Shown here one piece after another: positions 7,338 through 13,787 of a DNA stretch of 64,000 nucleotides; the first letter of the stretch is position 1; every line of letters starts with the position of its first letter. The position numbers were made by a program, and so were the translations under genes. The notes under the pieces are model-generated. The model was not told the DNA's origin. It saw only the letters and a program-made list of their open reading frames with translations, and searched no databases. Origin of the DNA: JAWLDA01 sp041686855 (GTDB lineage: Bacteria; Bacillota; Limnochordia; DTU080; RSA5); NCBI GenBank assembly GCA_041686855.1, contig JAWLDA010000011.1, positions 1-64,000 of the forward strand. Direction: 5' to 3'.

Positions 7338-8237
7338 TCACTTGAGATTAAGCATCTGTCGCACCTGCGGAATTGTCAACGGTGGCGAAGTTGAATGGAT
7401 AACGGAATGGCAGTTGGGACATACAGGGCGCAAATCGTGAATTGGATCCACTTGTCCTTGGTCATGCAAGGCCGAGATCGGCTTTAGGTGGTGCACATGA
7501 ATGAAACCGTCCACTGTAGGACCGTAACGCTCGCGAAACGACATATCGCACACTGAACAACGCGAGCCGTGTCGACGAATGCATTCCCGGCGGGCGGCTG
7601 CGCTTCGTTCATAAGCGTTCACGAATATCTGCTTCGCTGCGCCTTCTCGGAATACTTTAGTAGGAACGACTTCATTTGGAAGAGCGGTTCGTTCGTCAAA
7701 TTCCGGTTCGCCTGCGTAGCTGGGCCTTGGTACCGACTCATTAAGTAACATTTCAAGGTAGAGGAGAAATCCCTTAGAGTACGCCCGGCGAAACGGCGAA
7801 CGATGCTTGAGATGCGCCGCTCTTCGTATATACTCCTGGTGGGCATCGACTACAGCGTCTGGCAGCTCACTAAGGACTTCCAAGCTGACATCTAGGAATC
7901 CGGACTCAATTGGTACCGCCGCATACGCCGGGTTTCCATCGAATTTCCCGGATATTACCCCAGGGCACTCGGACGGGCGTGAACCAGCTAAGAGAAGGCG
8001 AACCATATTCCTGCGAATTGTACAAGCCTCAACCTGACCAACATTAAGCCGAATCTTTGCTGGAAAAAGGTTGATGCTCCAACAGGAGGCTTGGCATTGA
8101 TGTGCCACACGAATCGACTCGCAAACAAACGATCCAGTATCGAGTAAGCTCCCCGATCTCGAATGCAATCGCTCGAAAACGCGAGCCGAGTCTTGAGGAT
8201 CTGTTCGATCAATCGCGTTGGCCTTCATCATAGTCAC
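7338..8237 (-). CDS. HNH endonuclease (McrA-like, with N-terminal recognition region)
   Basis: The 299-residue protein ends in an HNH/zinc-finger nuclease: CSVCDMSFRERYG, FIHVHHLKPIS, DLRPVCPNCHSVIH. The paired CxxC and CPxCH sites bind structural zinc and the HVHH/N-x8-H set forms the bba-Me active site. Upstream, ERSAAARRECIRRHGSRC is the usual linker of 5-methylcytosine-dependent (McrA-type) nucleases. The N-terminal 200 residues are probably a DNA-recognition domain and I do not recognise them. The start is a GTG at 8235-8237 or the ATG two codons later. As a lone cassette nuclease it may act in defence. Confidence 0.82.
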   Translation of the reverse strand: MTMMKANAIDRTDPQDSARVFERLHSRSGSLLDTGSFVCESIRVAHQCQASCWSINLFPAKIRLNVGQVEACTIRRNMVRLLLAGSRPSECPGVISGKFDGNPAYAAVPIESGFLDVSLEVLSELPDAVVDAHQEYIRRAAHLKHRSPFRRAYSKGFLLYLEMLLNESVPRPSYAGEPEFDERTALPNEVVPTKVFREGAAKQIFVNAYERSAAARRECIRRHGSRCSVCDMSFRERYGPTVDGFIHVHHLKPISALHDQGQVDPIHDLRPVCPNCHSVIHSTSPPLTIPQVRQMLNLK

Positions 8238-8245
8238 TCGCTTCT

Positions 8246-8331
8246 GCCCGACGATCTTGCGTTTGGGCGGCGGTCGTCGCTCTCAACAGTACCTCCCGCC
8301 AACTCCCGTCCGCTGGATACGCTTGTTAGGC
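8246..8331 (-). repeat. attC site 9
   Basis: It has cores GCCCGAC (8246-8252, one mismatch) and GTTAGGC (8325-8331), with arms GCGTTTGGGCGG and CCGTCCGCTGGATACGC. It closes the VOC cassette. Confidence 0.86.
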
Positions 8332-8336
8332 GTCGC

Positions 8337-8711
8337 CTACTTTACAGCTTCACTTGGTCGATTCTTGGACAATTCAAGAATGTATCGTGGAAACCCGTCA
8401 GGATCTCTAACACCGAATACTGTTCCGAACGGAACTTGTTTTAGGGGCAGGCAGATATCAGTCTTCTCGGCAAGCATCTCAAACGCTCGTTGTGCGTCAT
8501 TTACAAGCCAATAGACCTCTTGCGTCGCCTCCCCACCCATCGGCTCATCAGTAGCAATTGCGAAGGTCTCGAATTGAACGAAGGTAGGGTGTTCCCGCTC
8601 AATTTCCAGACCGAGAACGTCAACGTAAAAGCGCTTTGATGTTTCGATATCATTCACATACTCGACAACAAATCCGAAAGTTAGCCTTTCATTCAAGATG
8701 TTTCCCTCCAA
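8337..8711 (-). CDS. VOC-superfamily protein (glyoxalase/bleomycin-resistance fold)
   Basis: This 124-residue protein has one vicinal-oxygen-chelate domain: FGFVVEYVNDIETSKRFYVDVLGLEIE at the N-terminus and FGTVFGVRDPDGFPRYILELSK at the C-terminus. These carry the usual betaalphabetabetabeta pattern and the terminal metal-site Glu (ILEL). Proteins of this size dimerise. Roles range from thiol-dependent detoxification to drug sequestration, and the substrate cannot be read from the sequence. Bases 8712-8885 hold no supported gene. Confidence 0.88.
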   Translation of the reverse strand: MEGNILNERLTFGFVVEYVNDIETSKRFYVDVLGLEIEREHPTFVQFETFAIATDEPMGGEATQEVYWLVNDAQRAFEMLAEKTDICLPLKQVPFGTVFGVRDPDGFPRYILELSKNRPSEAVK

Positions 8712-8885
8712 GACTTACTAAGACTGGCGAACACGAACATATATTCGCCCAATCGTAACTAATCCCTTCAGATGGTTGCTCAACGTCATGCTCGGCTAGC
8801 CAACCGACGGATGAGGATGTGACTCTACCATATCTAAAAAGTGATCCAAGGAAGAGCGGAAATCGTGAGCGACCATCTCACGTAC

Positions 8886-8979
8886 GCCTAACGTCCTTGC
8901 GTATGAGCGGCGGCGTGCTCACGTTACGATCGGTGCTCGCTACTCACCCAGACCCGTCCGCTGGATACGCTTGTTAGGT
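8886..8979 (-). repeat. attC site 10
   Basis: It has cores GCCTAAC (8886-8892) and GTTAGGT (8973-8979), with arms GCGTATGAGCGGCGG and CCGTCCGCTGGATACGC. It closes the protease cassette. Confidence 0.9.
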
Positions 8980-9015
8980 GTTATCAGCGCATCTACTTCC
9001 TAAACACGATGGATT

Positions 9016-9386
9016 TCACTCAAGGGATCTGATGTAAACTCGCCCTCCTGAAAACACCTGTATCACGAGCTCATACCCAAACATTAGACGCATACCCACA
9101 AGCGAATCGACTTCACTACAGTCCACTGGTATGCGGCGAGGTTTACCATCCCATACAACGGTCGCTTCATACACGTCGAAAACGGTCGAACTGCCGTCGG
9201 CCAGAAGCGCTCGTCCACGACGACGCCATGGCAAGCCGAGTTCCGCGATATCCTTTGACGTCATGAGAGAGACCCATCAAATCCGGTGTCGACAATCGCT
9301 TCGACTTCTCGCTCCTGTCCATTGGATCCCCGAATCACGAGGGTGATCTTCGCTTGAGCAAAGTTCGTGACGATCCCTTCAATCAT
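9016..9386 (-). pseudogene. Retropepsin-like (clan AA) aspartic protease split in two frames
   Basis: The first piece (9261-9386) encodes MIEGIVTNFAQAKITLVIRG and the catalytic DTGFDGSLS, then stops. The second piece (9016-9264) starts at an ATG overlapping that stop (ATGA) and continues with TSKDIAELGLPWRRRGRALL and ADGSSTVFDVYEATVVWDG, the rest of a bacterial clan AA protease. The frames differ by two nucleotides at a (TC)4 tract (about 9265-9272). Losing one TC unit would give DGSLMTSKDIAELGL, the expected continuous protein. It is therefore a frameshifted gene, a slippage-switched gene, or a translationally coupled split protein. Confidence 0.7.
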
Positions 9387-9651
9387 CGCACGCCTCGCGG
9401 CTCGTACCGAAATATCGCGCATATCTTGAACCCACACGAGTGTCCCATGTCTGGGCTTGGGGAAGTCGCGCCAAAAGCCGATCTGATGCCACAAGTTCGT
9501 CTACGTCGATCTCATACGCACCGGTTTCAATGTCGATGACTACAAACTTTCCTTTGTCCTCGGCCTTCACATTGGGACGGACTTCCTGCTCATAGGCCGC
9601 ATCCCCTCGCCTTGCAAACTCCTCCTTGCTGTAGCGCGGTTGCGAAATCAC
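9379..9651 (-). CDS. Small partner protein of the clan AA protease
   Basis: This 90-residue protein begins VISQPRYSKEEFARRGDAAY, then KGKFVVIDIETGAYEIDVDE and LVASDRLLARLPQAQTW. I recognise it as the small protein commonly encoded just ahead of retropepsin-like clan AA proteases in bacteria, but its function is not established. The GTG at 9649-9651 has SD GGAGGTG. Its stop overlaps the protease start by 8 nt, so the two are coupled. The pair has the geometry of a toxin-antitoxin-like module. Confidence 0.7.
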   Translation of the reverse strand: MISQPRYSKEEFARRGDAAYEQEVRPNVKAEDKGKFVVIDIETGAYEIDVDELVASDRLLARLPQAQTWDTRVGSRYARYFGTSREACDD

Positions 9652-9749
9652 ATCTAAGCACCTCCAACATCATCGGGCCGCATCGTTCCTTCTATTGTAC
9701 ACTCTACGTCCGATGCTGTCCCTCACTGCCGGGATCACAAGTCTAATAC

Positions 9750-9838
9750 ACTTAACGTCCTTGCGTATCAGCGGCGGCGTGCATCGTCACAAACAGACCC
9801 GCTTGCTCTCGCCCGTCCGCCGGATACGCTTGTTAGGT
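9750..9838 (-). repeat. attC site 11
   Basis: It has cores ACTTAAC (9750-9756) and GTTAGGT (9832-9838), with arms GCGTATCAGCGGCGG and CCGTCCGCCGGATACGC. It closes the DUF4258/MqsA-like cassette. Confidence 0.9.
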
Positions 9839-9869
9839 TGCTGATCCCGCACCTTCTCAGATCGAAAAA

Positions 9870-10079
9870 TCAGACTGACGACAGCTTCTCGGCGTGACGA
9901 TCGAGAGTTTTGATTGCCTCTTGAATCGACGAAACTTCATCTTCCTCGAAGTACGCTTCACCGCACTGCTGACAAACCCAGGCTGGTACCACATCAAAAA
10001 CTAGGTGGTAACCCTTTCGGTCCACATGAAAAGGCGCGGTTCCTCGTTTCATTTGACCCTGGCAATGAATGCACTTCAT
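9870..10079 (-). CDS. YgiT/MqsA-type zinc-finger antitoxin
   Basis: This 69-residue protein has two CxxC pairs, MKCIHCQGQM and WVCQQCGEAYF, separated by a strand-rich segment, as in the zinc-binding N-terminal domain of MqsA (YgiT). It lacks the C-terminal HTH of full MqsA, so DNA binding is doubtful. Its ATG overlaps the stop of the upstream DUF4258 gene (ATGA, 10076-10079). It is the probable antitoxin of that pair. Confidence 0.85.
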   Translation of the reverse strand: MKCIHCQGQMKRGTAPFHVDRKGYHLVFDVVPAWVCQQCGEAYFEEDEVSSIQEAIKTLDRHAEKLSSV

Positions 10080-10387
10080 GTACGTCGCCTCACCTTATAA
10101 TCGTTACTCCACTCGTCTTTTGACGGAATATATGCTGTGATTATCGCAAGGTAATCATCCTTGGGAGCGCATACTACATGAATTGCACGGCCGCGCTCAC
10201 CCCTACCAACAAGAAGACAGCTGTGTCCACGAGCGTCTTCGGGGTAGTCTTCGATCACCTCTCCCGCTTCCACTACGCTGCGTACTTCTTCGGGCGATAT
10301 TCTCTCCGGCCTCGCCATTTGACCAACGGCGTGAGGGAGGAATAGGATTCTCTTTAGCGCGGCTTGTCGCACCCGTTCTTGAATCAT
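10076..10387 (-). CDS. DUF4258-family putative toxin
   Basis: From the ATG at 10385-10387 it encodes about 103 residues. RILFLPHAVGQMARPERISPEE, VRSVVEAGEVIEDYPEDARGHSCLLVG, and RAIHVVCAPKDDYLAIITAYIPS are the three conserved blocks of DUF4258, a RelE/BrnT-like fold often paired with YgiT-type zinc-finger antitoxins. HAVGQM corresponds to the conserved H-A-x-x-R/Q-M helix. It forms a two-gene cassette with the downstream antitoxin. Confidence 0.83.
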   Translation of the reverse strand: MIQERVRQAALKRILFLPHAVGQMARPERISPEEVRSVVEAGEVIEDYPEDARGHSCLLVGRGERGRAIHVVCAPKDDYLAIITAYIPSKDEWSNDYKVRRRT

Positions 10388-10427
10388 TGCGTTCAGTCCT
10401 CGTCCCAGCAACCGTCAGCCAGAGGCA

Positions 10428-10516
10428 ACCTAACGATCTTGCGCATGAGCAGCGGCGGTCGTTGGATTCAATAGAACCACCTGCCATCACCCGTCCGCTC
10501 GATGCGCCTGTTAGAC
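10428..10516 (-). repeat. attC site 12
   Basis: It has cores ACCTAAC (10428-10434) and GTTAGAC (10510-10516). Its first two thirds are identical to attC 14 (11457-11545), while the right arm differs (CCGCTCGATGCGCC). It closes the RHH antitoxin cassette. Confidence 0.88.
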
Positions 10517-10520
10517 GGAT

Positions 10521-10826
10521 CTATAGAATCTGCACCCACCGTTTCTGCTCAGTACTTGCTGCCGCTTCTTCAAAGCTTGCATCACCGTGGTGAAGCGCTT
10601 TTCGAAGAATCATTCGGGCCAACGTTGAATGGCCAATACCCATTTGCTCCGCGAACACTTTCAATCGCTTCATGTCTGCAGCACTTAACCGAATTGTGAG
10701 AACTTCCGTCTTCGGCCGAGGCTTGTGCGCTTTCTCCCACTCCGGTTCCATGTTCTCAGCAAACTCATCCCACCGGTCTACAGAGCCGTATTCCAACGGG
10801 TCGAACCTGTTCTTATCCTCAGTCAT
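10521..10826 (-). CDS. Ribbon-helix-helix (CopG/BrnA-like) antitoxin
   Basis: This 101-residue protein has an acidic N-terminal arm (NRFDPLEYGSVDRWDEFAEN) and a C-terminal ribbon-helix-helix: KTEVLTIRLSAADMKRLKVF then AEQMGIGHSTLARMILRKAL. That layout fits CopG-family antitoxins, in which the RHH binds the promoter and the other arm masks the toxin. No toxin is in the same cassette. The candidate partner (10998-11336) lies upstream across a divergent attC. Confidence 0.82.
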   Translation of the reverse strand: MTEDKNRFDPLEYGSVDRWDEFAENMEPEWEKAHKPRPKTEVLTIRLSAADMKRLKVFAEQMGIGHSTLARMILRKALHHGDASFEEAAASTEQKRWVQIL

Positions 10827-10855
10827 TCTTGATATCCCCCTCTTATGGTCACAAC

Positions 10856-10961
10856 AGCAAACGTCCTCGCGTATCAGCGACCCTACAGGTCACCCAGCAA
10901 ATTCGCCAAGCCATTCAACAACTGTAGCTCCCAAATCAGAGACCGAATATGGTTGTTAGGT
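10856..10961 (-). repeat. attC site 13 (divergent, 106 bp)
   Basis: The left end AGCAAAC departs from RYYYAAC, but GTCCTCGCGTATCAGCG follows as in the others. The right end is GTTAGGT (10955-10961). The interior and right arm are unlike the other sites and the canonical CCGCTGGATACGC arm is absent. It separates a putative toxin from its putative antitoxin. Confidence 0.65.
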
Positions 10962-10997
10962 TAGAGGACTGAAAGGTCGAACCATCCCTTGGCCGGA

Positions 10998-11336
10998 TCA
11001 TAGGCGTTTGCGGAGTTCGTTGTAGACCTGGCGGTATTTGTCCTGTAATTCGTTAGCGTGGAATACAAAAAGCTTGTGGTCCCTCGGAAAGTAATTGGCG
11101 CCAATCTCCAGCAGCCCTCGACTCGACGATCCCATTAGTAAGACGGGATACGCTCCAGGCGGGCTCTTTCGTCGACCACGCTTTACAGGCACTGCAACCA
11201 TTTCCGGATCATCATAGACCACTTCATAAATATGTCCCTCACAAATCCCTCTCTCAGTGATCTTGCTGAGAAATGCCGGGTGAACAGGTAAGAGGTCTAC
11301 ATCCTCTGGTACCCTCCAAGATTGCGTATGTCCCAT
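10998..11336 (-). CDS. Putative DUF4258/BrnT-like toxin
   Basis: The frame is open through the upstream attC, but I start at the ATG at 11334-11336, which has an upstream GGGGGA. The 112-residue product contains DVDLLPVHPAFLSKITERGI, then CEGHIYEVVYDDPEMVAVPV, and RRKSPPGAYPVLLMGSSSRG, ending NELQDKYRQVYNELRKRL. The pattern of a helix, a VYDDPE turn and basic strands resembles BrnT/DUF4258 toxins. The RHH antitoxin-like gene follows across attC 13. This is a modest-confidence family call. Confidence 0.55.
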   Translation of the reverse strand: MGHTQSWRVPEDVDLLPVHPAFLSKITERGICEGHIYEVVYDDPEMVAVPVKRGRRKSPPGAYPVLLMGSSSRGLLEIGANYFPRDHKLFVFHANELQDKYRQVYNELRKRL

Positions 11337-11456
11337 CAGGCAGTTTCCCCCGCGCACACCATATGTATTCGTTTGTATTACATTGTAGCACACCAACTCG
11401 GTACTCGTCCAAAAGACCCGTAGTAAAGTGCTCAATGCGATCCGCTCGAATATTCC

Positions 11457-11545
11457 GCCTAACGATCTTGCGCATGAGCAGCGGCGGTCGTTGGATTCAA
11501 TAGAACCACCTGCCATCACCCGTCTGCTGGATACGCTTGTTGGGC
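11457..11545 (-). repeat. attC site 14
   Basis: It has cores GCCTAAC (11457-11463) and GTTGGGC (11539-11545), with arms GCGCATGAGCAGCGG and CGTCTGCTGGATACGC. It closes the DUF6157-like cassette. Confidence 0.9.
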
Positions 11546-11665
11546 TGCCGCCTCTGTTGTAAACGTACGTCTGTAGAACTGGGCGCCGAGAAAATGGGTA
11601 CAATTTCGGGTATGGGCACCGCCGATGGGCTATTTCGAGCTGTCCTTAGTCCCTCGCATGAACCG

Positions 11666-12082
11666 TCACGCCCGCTTGAAACGCAAGGCCCTAAGCACCT
11701 TAACGCCGGTGACCTCACCCGCCAAAATATCCCTGTACTGCTCCGATTCCATAGGGCATAGAGTAACTCGGCCTTCGGCGTCAAAGAGCAGGCCCCAGCC
11801 ATACCTCTTCGGCAGTGGTGACGATCGGAGACTTGCCTGGGGCTTATCAAAGAATTGCTCCCGCAATTGGTCGACTTCCGACCCGAAAGTGTCAATGCCT
11901 TCCTGCCGCAACAACCAGCTCTGAAATAGGACATCTTCCTGCGTGAAGGTGCCAGGATTCTCAGAAAGCAACTCGTAGTGCAAGTTTGCGACCGTCTTCT
12001 TTGCGCGTCGGTTCGGGGGGACCTCACTCTCGCCAACTGGACAATCATATGCGACCGCGATCAAAGTCTGGAAGTATTCCAT
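11666..12082 (-). CDS. DUF6157-like protein
   Basis: From the ATG at 12080-12082 (GGGAGGG upstream) it encodes 138 residues: MEYFQTLIAVAYDCPVGESEVPP, RAKKTVANLHYELLSENPGTFTQEDVLF, and a C-terminal RYGWGLLFDAEGRVTLCPMESEQY. The F-x-x-VA-DCP opening and the KKT-A-x-x-YE segment match DUF6157 as I recall it. Function unknown, probably a small enzyme or ligand-binding fold. It is the last recognisable cassette on the upstream (attI) side. Bases 11546-11665 hold no gene. Confidence 0.65.
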   Translation of the reverse strand: MEYFQTLIAVAYDCPVGESEVPPNRRAKKTVANLHYELLSENPGTFTQEDVLFQSWLLRQEGIDTFGSEVDQLREQFFDKPQASLRSSPLPKRYGWGLLFDAEGRVTLCPMESEQYRDILAGEVTGVKVLRALRFKRA

Positions 12083-12125
12083 AACGCCTGCTCCCTCCCG
12101 CAATACCTTGCTAAACGACCGGCCA

Positions 12126-12171
12126 ACCCAACGTTTTTGCGTTTGAGCGGCAGTGCACCCGAGTGTTGGCC
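12126..12171 (-). repeat. Truncated attC site 15, array edge
   Basis: An intact core ACCCAAC (12126-12132) and left arm GCGTTTGAGCGG are present, but the right arm CCGTCCGCTGGATACGC and its core are missing. A GTTGGCC at 12165-12171 may be coincidental. The array ends here. Bases 12172-12371 contain no gene or repeat I can support. Confidence 0.65.
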
Positions 12172-12371
12172 GAGCAGTGCTGAAGCACACCGGCCACAAA
12201 GGCGGTTCATATTACCAATTTGCAGCAAAACGGGTACCGACCCGGCTGGCGAATGCTCAACCGGCCTTCATATATGGGCTGCCCGTTGGCCCTCCGCGGC
12301 TCCCAGATGGCAAAATAGCGAGACGTACCCCTGCGAGACCCTTCATCAGTGATGGGGAGAGAACCTTCGCG

Positions 12372-12923
12372 TCATTCCAGCCGTAGCTGAAAAGCGCCTT
12401 GCCACAGACGGCGGATATGGTCACGATCGAGCCAAGGTCCGGCGTAGGTGGTACGCAATCGATCGATGAACCGTTGCACACCCCACTCGGCCACCCGCCC
12501 GGCCAAATCGAGCGTTTTAAACGTCAATGCGTTCATGAGGTGAGCGATCCGCATGAGGTAGTGGTAGCCGCGTATGGCGTTCCAGTCGTAACTGAAGAGA
12601 TGCTCATACTGGTATCCGTGTCGCTTCTCGTCGTCGATGCACGTCTCGATCGCCCAACGCCCTCGAGCGATTTCGTTGCAGCGCACGACCACGTCGTGCG
12701 CCGTGAAGGGCTGGCTGCACACCCAGGCGTGCTTCGACCTCTTTATCTCTTTTTCATGGGTCTGCGGGTTCAACTCCGTCCAACGCTCGTGGCAGACGGC
12801 CAGGTGAATCGCCTGGGTTCGATTCTTGCTCCTCCCGTAGATATGCTCGAGATGATTCGCCCAAAAAAACTGTTGTCGCCGATTCCCCTGGGTCTGCTTG
12901 AGTGAGTGCTCGGACGTGGTCAG
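12372..12923 (-). pseudogene. IS transposase, C-terminal fragment
   Basis: About 183 codons of a DDE transposase remain: RRQQFFWANHLEHIYG, RTQAIHLAVCHERW, HAWVCSQPFTAHDVVVRCNE, RGRWAIETCIDDEKRHGYQY (with the catalytic Glu region), then DWNAIRGYHYLMRIAHLMNA to the C-terminal stop. The N-terminal two thirds, including the first Asp, are missing. It resembles IS4/ISNCY-like transposases; I cannot fix the family. It truncates whatever preceded the gene remnant at 12916-12984 and sits at the broken edge of the cassette array. Confidence 0.75.
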
Positions 12924-12984
12924 CTACCGCGAGCAACAACGCGCCCTCGTTGAATTTTTGGTCTCGCTGGACGCGTATCGCTAG
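12916..12984 (+). pseudogene. 3' remnant of a gene upstream of the hydrolase
   Basis: The last 22 codons read VVSYREQQRALVEFLVSLDA-YR followed by TAG. This looks like a genuine helical C-terminus cut by the IS element. Its stop overlaps the AGGAGG ribosome-binding site of the hydrolase that follows, so the two genes were once coupled. Parent family unknown. Confidence 0.4.
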
Positions 12985-12995
12985 GAGGCGCCTCG

Positions 12996-13778
12996 ATTAG
13001 CATCATTCACCAAGGTCACCTAAGTATCGGCGGGCGTAAAGTATACTTTCGCGTATGGGGAACCGGAACTCCAATCGTCTTTGTACACTCACCGATCCTC
13101 TCACATATCCTTTGGCGGGCTCAAGTAGAGGCGTTTGCCCAAAGACATCAAGTTATCTGTTACGACTTGCCCGGTCATGGGCAAAGCAGCTACGCCGGCC
13201 CCTACACCTTTGCAGATTTGGCCGAAGACTTGGCGGGGCTCCTTACGGAGGCAGACGTAGAGAACCCGCTCCTTGTAGGCTACTCGTCAGGCGCCCTCGT
13301 CGTCCTCCACTTCCTCCTCGAGCAGAGGAGATCCGTACGCGGGGCTGTCCTCATGAGCGGATTCCCCCAAGCCCACACGTTGGGTCTACGCGCAGCACTA
13401 ATGTCAGGCGAGTGGTTGGCACGCTCCAAGACCACACTTCCCCTTGGATTCCCACTCCTCGCTCAACACGCCCTTGACGCCGGGCACTTCAAAGAGATCC
13501 TCAAGGCAGCGGCTCAGGCGGATCACCACTCGGTCGCCCACCTCTATAGGATTTCAAGACTCGACAATATCACGAGCCACCTCTGCGCGATCCACTCCCC
13601 TACTTTACTGCTCTATCGAAAAGGTGACGCTATCTTGCGTCCTTACGCCCGTCTCTTGCATCGAACGCTGCCGAACTCCAGACTCGTCTTCATTCCCCGA
13701 ACCCTACACCCCGTACCGGTCCGGGCGGCGGCAGAAGCCAATCGCTTGATGGCCCGGTTCGACGCCGGCCTGGAGTGA
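12996..13778 (+). CDS. Alpha/beta hydrolase, apparently with an ATT start
   Basis: The 260-codon frame includes a complete alpha/beta hydrolase: GTGTPIVFVHSPILS (oxyanion hole), VICYDLPGHGQSS, nucleophile elbow VGYSSGALV (Ser), acid region LLYRKGDAIL (Asp) and LHPVPV (His). The N-terminal strand GRKVYFRVWG is essential to the fold and lies upstream of every ATG, GTG or TTG in frame; the first of these is a TTG at 13167, in the middle of the domain. A perfect AGGAGG (12983-12988) is 7 nt from an in-frame ATT (12996). I therefore propose ATT initiation. Substrate unknown. Confidence 0.75.
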   Translation: MSIIHQGHLSIGGRKVYFRVWGTGTPIVFVHSPILSHILWRAQVEAFAQRHQVICYDLPGHGQSSYAGPYTFADLAEDLAGLLTEADVENPLLVGYSSGALVVLHFLLEQRRSVRGAVLMSGFPQAHTLGLRAALMSGEWLARSKTTLPLGFPLLAQHALDAGHFKEILKAAAQADHHSVAHLYRISRLDNITSHLCAIHSPTLLLYRKGDAILRPYARLLHRTLPNSRLVFIPRTLHPVPVRAAAEANRLMARFDAGLE

Positions 13779-13787
13779 ACGCTCACT

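Noticed and set aside
984..12171. CRISPR array, because of regular repeats
   Set aside because: Repeats are 80-105 nt, imperfect, internally palindromic and separated by genes of varying length, which fits attC sites, not direct repeats with short spacers.
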